This document shows, piece after piece, positions 39,211 to 48,093 of a stretch of DNA of 48,816 nucleotides (position 1 is its first letter; every line of letters begins with the position of its first letter). The notes under the pieces were generated by a model. The model had not been told where the DNA came from. It saw only the letters and a program-made list of their open reading frames with translations, and did not search any database. The stretch spans positions 1 to 48,816 of the forward strand of contig JAUYTX010000040.1 in assembly GCA_030695025.1 (NCBI GenBank), given 5' to 3'. This DNA comes from Bacteroidales bacterium (GTDB lineage: Bacteria; Bacteroidota; Bacteroidia; Bacteroidales; UBA932). The position numbers were made by a program, and so were the translations under genes.

Positions 39211-41780
39211 TTCATCCAAACGGGTCTTTTTGAACCCATAAGGTAGTAATCAAAATATTCATCCATACGACGGGACCAGTCAACGGCTATGTCCCGTTTT
39301 TTTATGTTGTGACCGTCACCTTTATAATTGAACATCCAAACCTCCTTTCCAAGCCTTTTAAGCCCAAGAAAGAGCTCAAGACCCTGAGAATATGGCACAG
39401 CTTCGTCACCGTCACTGTGTCTGGATAAAAGAGGAGTAGTCACCTTGTCAAGAAAGAATATTGGTGAGTTCTGAATATAATTTTGCTGTCTGTCCCAAAG
39501 TGTCCCGCCAATTCTGCTTTGTGATGATTCGTACATGAACATTCTGGGTTTTCCCGCTCCTGCCCTCAGTCCGGTATAGGCCGATGTCATATTAGCAACG
39601 GCTGTTTCGGAGCAGGCACATTTGAATATGTCTGTCTGAGTTATGAGATATGCCACCTGATATCCGCCCCAGCTATGCCCCTGAACACCAATTCTTTCGG
39701 GGTCAGCAACTCCCTTATCAATAAGGTGTTTGGTGCCGCTCTCCACAATATTCAGACAACTCTGTCCCGGCCACCCAATCTCATATCTGATATCCGGCAT
39801 AAAGACAACATAACCTCTGCTTACAAACATGGCAGGATTAATTGTTGAGGTGGTTGGAGCCGGAGGATAAAACATGAATATATCCTGACTCATTGTCTCA
39901 TAGAAATAGACAATCATAGGATATTTTTTTGCAGGGTCATAATCTTCCGGAGTGTACAGAATGCCTGTCTGTTTTGCACCTTTAGAATCGCTCCAGGTTA
40001 TATATTCTGTTTTGCCGAATTTATAATCTTTAGTTTGTTCATTCAAATCTGTAAGTCTCTCCTTAAGAGTGATATCGGGACCAACCAACCAGTAGTCAGG
40101 TGCCTGAGAAAAGTTCTCGATTTGAATTATATAGTTACTCTTTCCAGATCTTTTTACAAATTTAAATTTTTGTGGCCCTTCGGTTAGCAATTCTGGTTTT
40201 TTGCCCGGTTGCAGTGTATAAAAACCAGAGTACATATTATTGTAATTTACAGACTCCAGCAGAATCTCTTTTTTAAGGTCAACCCCCTCATCTCTTGTTC
40301 TTCCTCCCGAAATATTTATCACTTTAAACCTGATATTGTTCTCTCTGCCATAACCGCCTGTGATACATACTGCATCTTTTGAGCTGTCAAGGGGTAGTGC
40401 CCATACATCAAATTCATCATATACCAGAAAGTATCTATTATCGGCAGTCATACCTGCTTGCCCATACGGAGAGGCCGGCTGTGGTTTGTCAAAACTCAAA
40501 TTCTTAATGGGGTATGGTAATGCCGAGGAGATGTCTCTCTTTTCCAGGGTATTCAGATTAGTTACAATCCACGCCTCTTTGTCATATTCATATGTAAAGA
40601 GGTTGTCTGTGGTGTTTGATATCGCAAAGCTCCCCATAAAGGCCTCAAAAAGAAGCTTATATTCGCCGGTTTTTCTGTTTACAAAGTAGAAGTCTCTTGG
40701 AAGGGGGTCTTCCCAGAGATCTGTGTACATATAGGGTTTGTTGTCAAGTTCAAAACCGAAATTTGAATTATCGTCTGGCATAAGGAAAACCCCTTTTCCG
40801 TAGGATAGTTGCACAAGCTTACCGGAAGAGGGATCATACAGACATTTAAGCTGGTTGGCAAAAATACTCTCCCTGGTTCTCCTCTGAGATGGGAGTAAAG
40901 TGTCGTTCCATCGCCAAAGTTCATATTCATAGATCGGCTTCTCTTTTTTAACCTCAGCAGCCTCCTCTTTAGCCGGGTTTACCTCAAATTTGTAATAATC
41001 AAAGTTTTTGGAAAACTGAATACCCTTTTTGAAATTGAACACCGTTCCTGAAGGTAATTTCTTCTCATCCAGGCCGGCTTCATTCAATCTCTTCTTTTTG
41101 AGGTCATACAATACAGCCTTAACTCCGGTCTTACCCAATGAATCATCAGCCTGAAAGAAGATAAGGGTCTCACCATTTTTACCAACCGAAATTTCACTCA
41201 AATGCTTTTCTGTTATTAGCAAAGTGTCACGTTTAAACCGGTTCTTACCTTGGGAAAAGATCCTAAGAAGTGCTCTCTTATTATTTGAGGATGATATAAG
41301 CAGCATCTCTCCTGATGGAGAATAGGTTGCATATGAAACATTTACTGCAGAATCTATCCTCGCTGTTGAAATATCGGTGTAGTATAAAATTTTACCCTCA
41401 TACCAGGCAATAAAGGGGGAATCATCCGAAATCTCATATTTTTTAGAAACGCCAACTCTTTTTGTCTCACCTGTAGCAGCATTGACTGTAAAAAGAGTGT
41501 CTTTAACAAGATAGAGAGCAGCCTTTTGTCTGTTAAAAAACTTAGCATCCTTACCTCCCTTTACTGTTAATGCAAAAGAGATATTTCTGATCTTAATATC
41601 AAGAGTTGATTTATCGGAAAAGCTTTCATATTCAGTAAAGGTAATGTTGGCATCGTCAGAGACCAGAAAGCTTTTAATGGTTTTCCAGGAGTCATAAACA
41701 GATTCGTCCAGAACCCTTTTCTGTGCCTCCGCAAACACAAAAGAGAGAACGGCAATTGTTAAAAAAAACATTTTTTTCAT
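39207..41780 (-). CDS. large secreted S9-family peptidase
   Basis: A protein of about 857 residues. The frame extends to a TTG at 41795, but I chose the ATG at 41780 because it starts a normal signal peptide (MKKMFFLTIAVLSFVFAEAQ). A long N-terminal region (about 20-600) has WD-like beta strands, and the prolyl-oligopeptidase-type hydrolase domain is at the end: Ser in GVQGHSWGGYQ, Asp in SRHSDGDEAVPYSQ and His in GDGHNIKK. It is probably a periplasmic oligopeptidase or aminopeptidase. It is separated from susD by a terminator, so it is not part of that operon. Confidence 0.9.
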   Translation of the reverse strand: MKKMFFLTIAVLSFVFAEAQKRVLDESVYDSWKTIKSFLVSDDANITFTEYESFSDKSTLDIKIRNISFALTVKGGKDAKFFNRQKAALYLVKDTLFTVNAATGETKRVGVSKKYEISDDSPFIAWYEGKILYYTDISTARIDSAVNVSYATYSPSGEMLLISSSNNKRALLRIFSQGKNRFKRDTLLITEKHLSEISVGKNGETLIFFQADDSLGKTGVKAVLYDLKKKRLNEAGLDEKKLPSGTVFNFKKGIQFSKNFDYYKFEVNPAKEEAAEVKKEKPIYEYELWRWNDTLLPSQRRTRESIFANQLKCLYDPSSGKLVQLSYGKGVFLMPDDNSNFGFELDNKPYMYTDLWEDPLPRDFYFVNRKTGEYKLLFEAFMGSFAISNTTDNLFTYEYDKEAWIVTNLNTLEKRDISSALPYPIKNLSFDKPQPASPYGQAGMTADNRYFLVYDEFDVWALPLDSSKDAVCITGGYGRENNIRFKVINISGGRTRDEGVDLKKEILLESVNYNNMYSGFYTLQPGKKPELLTEGPQKFKFVKRSGKSNYIIQIENFSQAPDYWLVGPDITLKERLTDLNEQTKDYKFGKTEYITWSDSKGAKQTGILYTPEDYDPAKKYPMIVYFYETMSQDIFMFYPPAPTTSTINPAMFVSRGYVVFMPDIRYEIGWPGQSCLNIVESGTKHLIDKGVADPERIGVQGHSWGGYQVAYLITQTDIFKCACSETAVANMTSAYTGLRAGAGKPRMFMYESSQSRIGGTLWDRQQNYIQNSPIFFLDKVTTPLLSRHSDGDEAVPYSQGLELFLGLKRLGKEVWMFNYKGDGHNIKKRDIAVDWSRRMDEYFDYYLMGSKRPVWMN

Positions 41781-41826
41781 GAGTAAAAATTTCAAAGAGG
41801 TTAATTAAAGTAGTTCTCAAAAGTAA

Positions 41827-41860
41827 CAAAAAAAGGCCGCCATAAAAAATGACAGCCTTT
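41827..41860 (-). terminator. terminator of susCD
   Basis: On the minus strand an 11-bp stem with G-T wobbles pairs AAGGCTGTCAT with ATGGCGGCCTT around TTTTT, followed by seven T. It lies 23 nt past the susD stop. Confidence 0.78.
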
Positions 41861-41882
41861 GAATCATATGAAGAGAATTAAA

Positions 41883-43403
41883 CTATGCGGGATTTTGAAC
41901 CATGTGTGGATTGGTTTCAATTTCAGCCCCTGGTATCATCCATGTCCAGTTTTTACTACCTGCTGGTTCATATAGTTTGATTGCAATTGAGCCAATATGT
42001 CCTCCTGCACCCTCTACTGACGCTTCAGGTCTTACAAGAGGAAGGTTTAGTCTTTTCAAATCAGTAAAGTTTCTGCCTTCACCCCAAAGTTCAATTCTTC
42101 TTTGAATTAAAATTTCATCTATTAATGCTTGTCCACTGTTTTCAGATCTTGTGTATTGAGTATCTCTATTTTTCGCAAGCAGATAAAGTACGTCTTTAGC
42201 TTGTTCTTCTTTACCTGTTTGTCTGGCAAGAGCTTCGGCTTCTATCAGATACATCTCCGCAACTCTTATCCATGGAAAATCTCCGCGACTGTCAGATGTT
42301 GACACAGCTTTAAACTTTGAATTCATATAGTTATACCTTACACCACCTGGAGGTACTGCCGGTAGGCCGGTAGCAACCGCATTGGGATGCCAGAAAGACT
42401 TTCTTACATCTGTTGGTGAAATCTTGTCATACAGATCTTTCACAATAGATTTTGGACTCGTCCTAATAACTCCTGAGTTAAAATTGTGAGAGAGATACGC
42501 ATAGAATGAGAAGAAGTACATTGATTGATCTTCCTGGACATATGAAGCCCACATAAACTCAGGATTGCTTATCTTACTGTACCCCTCCTGGTGTTGAGCA
42601 AAAGACATAAAACTGAATCCCTGTCTTGCAGCATTTGCAGCGGTTGAAGCTAACTCCCAGTTACCCTGAACCAATGCAACCTGAGCTTGTATTGCTTGTG
42701 CTACAGATTTGTTAATATGAGATTTGTTAGCTCTGGCATAGCCCTGAAGATTATCTATGGCAGCGATAAGGTCAAGGTTGATCTTTGTATAAACCTCTTC
42801 AACAGTGTTTCTGGCCTTACCTTCAAGAGTTACCTCTTCCATGTATGGAACGCCAAGCTGACTATTCTGTCCGCCCGGAACATATCTTTCGGCATAGAGC
42901 TGAACTAGCATAAAGTGCGCCCATGCTCTGTATGCAAGAGCCTGGCCTTTTATATGCTTTTTCTGATTTTCAAAATCAGCAATGTTGTCTACATTTGTTA
43001 TTCCATCAATTTTTGTAAGAATTTGGTTGGCATTACCAATTAATCTATACAAGTTTGTCCAGTATAAGACAGCACCCGATCTTTCATTTCTGTGATCAAT
43101 CCACTTGTAAACATTTAAGTTATGAGTATTACCTCCGGTATTAAAAAGCAGATCAGTACCTAAAAAATCTATGTGTCGGAGTAAACCATCCATCCCTCCG
43201 TGAGCCTGAATTGAGTTGTACTGGATGTACATCGATCTGTGAAGACCGTTAACCGCACCCCATACACTCTTAACTGACTGAAAAACACTGGTTGCATCTA
43301 CCTGGTCTGTTGGTTTAGTATCTAAAAAATCTTTCGAGCAAGAGGCAGGAATTATTAGTATTCCAGCAATAAGAGATAATATTGTTAAATTATATTTTTT
43401 CAT
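41883..43403 (-). CDS. SusD/RagB-family nutrient-binding lipoprotein
   Basis: A 506-residue outer-membrane surface lipoprotein. The lipobox IPASC places lipidation at Cys22, followed by SKDFLDTKPTDQV, a typical SusD N-terminus. TPR-like helices with YRAWAHFMLVQLYAERY are diagnostic, and the C-terminal SusD domain includes FPWIRVAEMYLIEAEALARQTG and RRIELWGEGRNFTDLKRL. It caps the SusC channel and captures substrate. It lies 13 nt after susC in one transcript. No glycoside hydrolase or polysaccharide lyase is nearby, so the ligand (glycan, peptide or other) cannot be inferred. Confidence 0.96.
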   Translation of the reverse strand: MKKYNLTILSLIAGILIIPASCSKDFLDTKPTDQVDATSVFQSVKSVWGAVNGLHRSMYIQYNSIQAHGGMDGLLRHIDFLGTDLLFNTGGNTHNLNVYKWIDHRNERSGAVLYWTNLYRLIGNANQILTKIDGITNVDNIADFENQKKHIKGQALAYRAWAHFMLVQLYAERYVPGGQNSQLGVPYMEEVTLEGKARNTVEEVYTKINLDLIAAIDNLQGYARANKSHINKSVAQAIQAQVALVQGNWELASTAANAARQGFSFMSFAQHQEGYSKISNPEFMWASYVQEDQSMYFFSFYAYLSHNFNSGVIRTSPKSIVKDLYDKISPTDVRKSFWHPNAVATGLPAVPPGGVRYNYMNSKFKAVSTSDSRGDFPWIRVAEMYLIEAEALARQTGKEEQAKDVLYLLAKNRDTQYTRSENSGQALIDEILIQRRIELWGEGRNFTDLKRLNLPLVRPEASVEGAGGHIGSIAIKLYEPAGSKNWTWMIPGAEIETNPHMVQNPA

Positions 43404-43415
43404 CGTTTTAATTGA

Positions 43416-46400
43416 TTAGAAATTTATGTTTACACCAAAAGTGAAGATTCTGTTAAATCCTACATCATTCAATATGTTACCGTCAAAATTTTGAGTTGGA
43501 TCAATACCTTTTCTAGCTGTAATAAGAGCAAGGTTTTCGGCAGAAGCATAAACTTTCAAAGCTTTGATATTTAGAGACTTTAAAGCATCCGGATTGAAGC
43601 TATAGGCAATATTTATGTTCCTGAGCGACAGGTAAGACGAACTTACAAGCCACCTGTCTGACGAAGCATTAAAGTCAGTTGTTCTTGCATTGTCCATTCT
43701 TGGAACATTGGTAATCTGTCCCGGAGTTGTCCATCTGTTTAGAATATCAACATGTTTTGCAGATCCCATCCCTCCGGTTGACATTAGAGAGGAATAGCCA
43801 TAGTCAAAGGTTTTTCCTCCAATTGAGTAGTTAAACTGAACAGATACATCAATTCCATAAATTTTAAATATTGGCGTAACAGAACCGAAAACCTTTGGGA
43901 TGCTTGTACCTGACCTGCCATATTTTGCTTTTGCTTGGTTAGATGTAACAAGGGTACCATCTCCAAGTGTTTTACAATCAGCTTCATTCCATTGCATAAG
44001 ATATGCTCCATTGGCATCTTTTGCATCATTGAAATAATAGAGAGCGTCTCCGTTTGACGGATCTACGCCATACCACTTTCTAAGCCAGTAGTCATATATT
44101 GATCCCCCTTCAACTCTTTTATATAGAGGAACATCAAGTGAATTATTGGCAATTATTCCTAACTCTCTATTTGCTTCAGGTAACGCTTTTATTCTGTTTT
44201 TATATGTAGTAGCATTTAAATTTAAGTTAAAACTGAAATTTTTAACATCAATGATACCTGCTGTGAGATCTAACTCCCATCCTCTATTATATACAACACC
44301 TATGTTTCTGTCTTGTGAAACATATCCGGTTGTTGGAGCTAATGGCATTGAGAAGATAAGGTCTTTAGACTCTTTGTTAAACCAGTCTATGCTACCTCTC
44401 ATTCGATTGCTAAATAGATTAAACTCAAGACCAATGTCAGTTTGAACTGTGGTTTCCCACTTGAGCAAAGGATTTCCGGGTGCAGTATCCTGAATATACC
44501 CAAGTTCAGCAGCATTGTTTCTGTAGCGATAAAGAATCTGCCATGCATAATTGCTGATACCTCCATCGTTACCGTTTAGTCCGTACGAAGCTCTGAGTTT
44601 TAAATAGTCAACCCATTTTTGACCAACCATAAAATTCTCTTTGTCAATTCTCCAGCCACCACCAACTGACCAAAAATTACCCCATCTTACATCGTTTGAA
44701 AACTTTGATGAACCATCTCTTCTGAAAGATGCTTCGGCAGTATATCTGCCATTGTCATATGAGTATGTTGCTCTCGACAGGTATCCCTCCACTCTGTGTC
44801 TGTCAAGGTAGGAGTATAGGCTGTTTGTTGTTGTGAAGTTTATAAGTTCGGTATTTCCAGAGATAATCTCTCCCTGGCGAAATCCATTCAAATAATTGTA
44901 CTCATTTTTATAACTTTCATGAGCAGCCATGACATTGAAATCATGTTTTGCAATAGTTTTTTCGTATGTTAACATTTGAACAGATGTCCATGTGTAGCGC
45001 AGAGAACTCTCTTTTCTTGAGCGTCCCTGAGGTGCTCCATCTCCAACTAATGAGTTTTCATACTCAGAGTTCAAATAGTTGTTTATATCAAAAGAGTGTT
45101 GAAGTTTAAATTTGAAATCTTTTAAGAAAGTAAACTCAGCGTAGGCTCTCGACTGAATTGTGTTTCTCTGAAAATCTCTTATATTAAGCAAATGTTCTGC
45201 AATTGCATGTCTGCCGTTATTATGAGCTCTTGATTTGTGAGTAACACCATTCTCAACAACACTTGCACCAAGGTCCCAAAGTTTATTGCCGTTATCATCG
45301 GTAACGTATTCACCATTTGTTCGGTTGTGCCTATATACAGGGTAAATCGGCCCCATAGATCTGGCAAAATAGATTGGGTTTGCGTAACCTAAATGGTTTG
45401 CAGTATTTGCAGATGACGATGTGTTATATGAAGCATTTAGGTTGACTCCAAATTTTAACCAGTTTTTAGGGGTAAAATTAATGTTTGCTCTTGCAGATAT
45501 CCGGTCATAATTGGTTTTTTTCATCCATCCGTTATCGGTAGTATAACCAACAGAGAGGTAGTAGTCAGCCGCTTCTGTTCCACCGCTAGCAGAGATCATT
45601 GCATCAGTTCTGTGTCCAACTCTTTCAATAGGCGAATACCAGTCCAGATCATTGCCCCAAAGTAACGATGTTGCAGCAGGGTTTAATTTTCCGTCTGTAT
45701 CAACAACCTGGTCATTTGCAATTCCTCTGAAAGGGTTGTATCCTAAATTTGAGACAATTCCATTTGCAGTTGCACCTGATGCAAGAAGAGTTGCTTCTGC
45801 TTTTGTTCTATCTGTGTTTATTAAACTGTTTCTTAGCGATTCCCACATTACAGGATAGTAGTCAAATGCATCAATTCTATCATACTCAGGCAATCCTCTT
45901 TGTGAAAAACCCTGTGTAATGTTTGCAGATACACTTAGCTTCTCTTTTCTACCTTTTTTTGTGGTAATCATAACAACACCATTAGATCCTCTTGAACCGA
46001 ATAGTGCAGTAGAAGCAGCATCCTTAAGAATGTTAATTGACTCGATATCTGCAGGATTGATATTTGCCATTACACCATTGTAAGGTGAACCGTCAAGAAC
46101 TATAAGTGGCTCCGAAGAGTAGTTAATTGAACCAAAACCACGGATTCTTATTGCAGGGTCTGTTCCCGGCTGACCGCTAGCAGTGTTAACCTGTATACCG
46201 GGAGCTGAGCCGGCAAGAGCGGCAAGAGCGTTGGTAACAGGTCTCTTTTCAATACTTGCCGAATTTACAGAGGCAATTGAACCGGTAACGCTTGATTTTT
46301 TGGCAGTACCATAAGCTACCATTACAACCTCGTCCAGAGATAGTGCATCAAATTCAAGTTGTGAGTTGACTACGTTTCTACCATTAACCGGAATTTCTAA

Positions 46401-46640
46401 AGTTTTATAGCCGATAAAGCTAAAAACAAGAGTTGCTTCAGCGGGTGCATTAATTGTGTATGAACCGTCATCGGCAGACGTTGTACCGGTAGTAGAACCT
46501 TTAACCATTATGGTTACATAAGGCATTGGAGCCCCGGTTCCTACCTCGGTAACCGTGCCGGAAATTTTCATATTCTGAGCAGTCAGAATATGGCATGCAA
46601 CAAATACAAATGTTGCGATTGTTAAACAAATTTTTTTCAT
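43416..46640 (-). CDS. SusC/RagA-family TonB-linked outer-membrane transporter
   Basis: A 1074-residue outer-membrane importer. The signal peptide (about 1-21) precedes a carboxypeptidase-regulatory-like domain (ISGTVTEVGTGAPMPYVTI). The TonB plug follows (KSSVTGSIASVNSASIEKRP, IRIRGFGSINYSSEPLIVLDG, NILKDAASTALFGSRGSNG), then a 22-strand-type barrel ending NRIFTFGVNINF. There is no N-terminal STN or anti-sigma-interacting extension, so signalling through a classical sigma/anti-sigma pair is not suggested by the protein. It is first in the susCD pair, and 153 nt upstream lies the Cas12f-like gene on the same strand. Confidence 0.97.
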   Translation of the reverse strand: MKKICLTIATFVFVACHILTAQNMKISGTVTEVGTGAPMPYVTIMVKGSTTGTTSADDGSYTINAPAEATLVFSFIGYKTLEIPVNGRNVVNSQLEFDALSLDEVVMVAYGTAKKSSVTGSIASVNSASIEKRPVTNALAALAGSAPGIQVNTASGQPGTDPAIRIRGFGSINYSSEPLIVLDGSPYNGVMANINPADIESINILKDAASTALFGSRGSNGVVMITTKKGRKEKLSVSANITQGFSQRGLPEYDRIDAFDYYPVMWESLRNSLINTDRTKAEATLLASGATANGIVSNLGYNPFRGIANDQVVDTDGKLNPAATSLLWGNDLDWYSPIERVGHRTDAMISASGGTEAADYYLSVGYTTDNGWMKKTNYDRISARANINFTPKNWLKFGVNLNASYNTSSSANTANHLGYANPIYFARSMGPIYPVYRHNRTNGEYVTDDNGNKLWDLGASVVENGVTHKSRAHNNGRHAIAEHLLNIRDFQRNTIQSRAYAEFTFLKDFKFKLQHSFDINNYLNSEYENSLVGDGAPQGRSRKESSLRYTWTSVQMLTYEKTIAKHDFNVMAAHESYKNEYNYLNGFRQGEIISGNTELINFTTTNSLYSYLDRHRVEGYLSRATYSYDNGRYTAEASFRRDGSSKFSNDVRWGNFWSVGGGWRIDKENFMVGQKWVDYLKLRASYGLNGNDGGISNYAWQILYRYRNNAAELGYIQDTAPGNPLLKWETTVQTDIGLEFNLFSNRMRGSIDWFNKESKDLIFSMPLAPTTGYVSQDRNIGVVYNRGWELDLTAGIIDVKNFSFNLNLNATTYKNRIKALPEANRELGIIANNSLDVPLYKRVEGGSIYDYWLRKWYGVDPSNGDALYYFNDAKDANGAYLMQWNEADCKTLGDGTLVTSNQAKAKYGRSGTSIPKVFGSVTPIFKIYGIDVSVQFNYSIGGKTFDYGYSSLMSTGGMGSAKHVDILNRWTTPGQITNVPRMDNARTTDFNASSDRWLVSSSYLSLRNINIAYSFNPDALKSLNIKALKVYASAENLALITARKGIDPTQNFDGNILNDVGFNRIFTFGVNINF

Positions 46641-46672
46641 TGAAATTAGTTAAGTATTTAGATGTTTAGAAT

Positions 46673-46680
46673 CAAATTTA
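46673..46680 (-). promoter_or_regulatory. -7 box of susC, no matching -33 element
   Basis: The minus strand reads TAAATTTG, an exact TAnnTTTG, 32 nt before the susC ATG. No TTTG lies 19-21 nt further upstream; an imperfect inverted repeat (46682-46708) occupies that space. The arrangement looks like a weak promoter that needs an activator. Confidence 0.45.
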
Positions 46681-46681
46681 T

Positions 46682-46708
46682 AAAGACATGGCCCTATCAT
46701 CTGCCTTT
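46682..46708 (-). repeat. imperfect inverted repeat upstream of susC
   Basis: On the minus strand AAAGGCA-(GA)-TG pairs with CA-TGTCTTT around a 7-nt loop ATAGGGC. It directly abuts the susC -7 box. It could be an operator-like dyad or, if transcription starts further upstream, an RNA hairpin in the leader. Confidence 0.45.
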
Positions 46709-46793
46709 AAGACAGTGAGAGAGTCTATTGCAATACTGAAAGTGTTAATTGATATTCTAAATGAAATAGAGAAATGTTAAAAACCGGACAGAA

Positions 46794-47876
46794 TCAGCCA
46801 GCCTTCTCTACTATTTTAATTCCGAACAAATTTGCCTTATATGCCAATTTTTGCTTTAGGCCGTAGTATCCCCAATTTCTAAGTAAAAATGAGTTTTTCA
46901 CAGCCTCCTTCTCTTTTTGGTTCTGGTTTATCAGATTTATGGTACTACATCTGTTTTTCACTGCAAAATCGATTAGTAATCTTGTGTAAGTGTGAAGTTT
47001 CGTATTGATGTAATCTTTCTCCTTACCATTGAAGTTGTCAAGAGCCTTGGTTTTTCTCTTTCTTCCTCTGCCTCCATTTGTGTAAGCAGAGTTTATCTGA
47101 GCTCTCTTTAACGCCTTCTGAATCTGAATCCTTCTGTGAAGATACTCCTCCTTATTTCCTATCATTTTTTTTTCGTTTCGAAAAAAAGCAACAATAGGTG
47201 TTTCTATTGATAAGTGAGCATCAATAAAATTTTCTTCACTAAGCGAAAGCTCTATTCGTGGCATTTCGACACTTAAGAGAAGAAATAACTTTCTTTTATT
47301 TTCACTGATTTGAAGTGAAGATGTGCAAATTTTAATCTCCTTTGTCAGGCATTTGTTAAGCACATAGTTGTTGTTGCTTCTGTCTCTTCCCAACACCGTG
47401 ACAAACGGAATCCCAAACAGAGAAAAATGGTAACTATTTGTATCTTCTGTATATACCAGATTTCTTAACGATGCTCCTCCAAAAGGTATGGGGATATTAC
47501 CGAATGACTTTAGTGAGGCTGTTCCTTTAAATATCTTGCCCCTTATCTCCTTGTAGCTGTTGGTGACATTTTGCTGTAATGCATTTGCCACGTCCATAGG
47601 AACCTGTCCTTTAAGCCTTTCCGATAGAAGAACATATGATGCAGACCCCTCTTTTATGCTCTCTCCTTTTGCTCCGATTATACCGAGTTCAATCTTAGTA
47701 TCTTCTGTTATAAACTTGTAATACTTAAGTCTGTCGATACTATATAAATAGGAAATAAGTTCATTTGCGCCATTGCGCACCAGATAACCCCACGAATGAA
47801 TCTGTTTTAAATATTCGCTTTTGAGTTCTGTCTCATTTTCGTCAATGACAATCTCTATCTTTCTGGTCAAGATCAT
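46794..47876 (-). CDS. nuclease-dead, C-terminally truncated Cas12f/TnpB-family protein (putative RNA-guided regulator)
   Basis: A 360-residue protein whose N-terminal 200 residues (TRKIEIVID, WGYLVRNGANELISYLY, NIPIPF) look like the recognition part of small Cas12f proteins, and whose C-terminal part is RuvC-like: NGGRGRKRKTKALDNFNGKE, KEKDYINTKLHTYTRLLIDFAVKN and LLRNWGYYGLKQKLAYKA. Where active enzymes have GVDLG or GIDLG, this one reads DAHLS, so His221 replaces the RuvC-I Asp. Where they have VLEDL it reads INLINQ, so Ile316 replaces the RuvC-II Glu. The protein ends at GIKIVEKAG, before the zinc ribbon and RuvC-III Asp. It therefore probably binds RNA and DNA without cutting. No transposase or IS ends are present. 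A structured RNA candidate lies upstream and susCD lies downstream on the same strand. The regulatory role is inferred; superfamily membership is well supported. Confidence 0.85.
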   Translation of the reverse strand: MILTRKIEIVIDENETELKSEYLKQIHSWGYLVRNGANELISYLYSIDRLKYYKFITEDTKIELGIIGAKGESIKEGSASYVLLSERLKGQVPMDVANALQQNVTNSYKEIRGKIFKGTASLKSFGNIPIPFGGASLRNLVYTEDTNSYHFSLFGIPFVTVLGRDRSNNNYVLNKCLTKEIKICTSSLQISENKRKLFLLLSVEMPRIELSLSEENFIDAHLSIETPIVAFFRNEKKMIGNKEEYLHRRIQIQKALKRAQINSAYTNGGRGRKRKTKALDNFNGKEKDYINTKLHTYTRLLIDFAVKNRCSTINLINQNQKEKEAVKNSFLLRNWGYYGLKQKLAYKANLFGIKIVEKAG

Positions 47877-47890
47877 ATTATTTCTATAAT

Positions 47891-47898
47891 CAAAATTA
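47891..47898 (-). promoter_or_regulatory. -7 box for the Cas12f-like gene
   Basis: The minus strand reads TAATTTTG, 14 nt before the ATG at 47876, just downstream of the candidate guide RNA. The protein may thus be transcribed separately from the RNA. Confidence 0.4.
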
Positions 47899-47904
47899 GA
47901 TTTG

Positions 47905-48025
47905 TCTATTGTACTTAATTACTAACCGCTGCATCCAAATTGGTTTATGAGTGCTCTTTCACCTCACATTAAGGGCATACAGCTGCCCCAAAACTTATAA
48001 TGAGTTTTATTTCCTTTATTATTTA
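47905..48025 (-). ncRNA. candidate guide RNA for the Cas12f-like protein
   Basis: The minus strand shows a run of structures with no protein-coding explanation: hairpin AAAACT/AGTTTT (48008-47990), hairpin GGGCA/TGCCC (47988-47973), linker TTAATGT, hairpin TGAGGTG/CACTCA (47966-47948, one bulge), then CCAA/TTGG and the end GGATGCAGC (47936-47928). The order and the AUGCAGC end resemble what I recall of Cas12f guide scaffolds, which end in AUGCAAC just before the spacer. The spacer would then start at 47927 with GGTTAGTAATTAAGTACAAT. A -7 box TACATTTG precedes it at 48039-48032, giving a start near 48025. The 3' end and exact spacer boundary are uncertain, and no terminator is seen. Confidence 0.55.
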
Positions 48026-48031
48026 CGATGC

Positions 48032-48039
48032 CAAATGTA
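48032..48039 (-). promoter_or_regulatory. -7 box for the candidate guide RNA
   Basis: The minus strand reads TACATTTG (TAnnTTTG), placed so that transcription would start about 15 nt before the first hairpin. There is no coding start directly downstream, which supports a non-coding transcript. No perfect -33 TTTG is present. Confidence 0.42.
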
Positions 48040-48093
48040 TTCATGATATTTTCCCTGGAAAAAGAAAACAACTTAAACGTGTAGTTTTTGGGT

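Noticed and set aside
41781-41795. Longer start (TTG at 41795) for the large S9 peptidase.
   Set aside because: The ATG at 41780 starts a standard signal peptide; the extension adds only five residues in front of it.
46647-46657. TTAGTTAAGTA before susC on the plus strand, similar to TTAGTAATTAAGTA in the putative spacer.
   Set aside because: It needs a 3-nt gap to align, which RNA-guided pairing would not tolerate, and the region is AT-rich.
46794-47876. Active IS200/IS605 TnpB or a type V CRISPR effector.
   Set aside because: Catalytic residues are replaced, the zinc ribbon and RuvC-III are absent, and there is no TnpA, Cas1/Cas2 or repeat array.
47972-48008. The two hairpins upstream of the Cas12f-like gene as ordinary terminators.
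   Set aside because: Both flanking genes are transcribed away from this spot, so there is no transcript to stop, and neither hairpin is followed by a continuous T-run.
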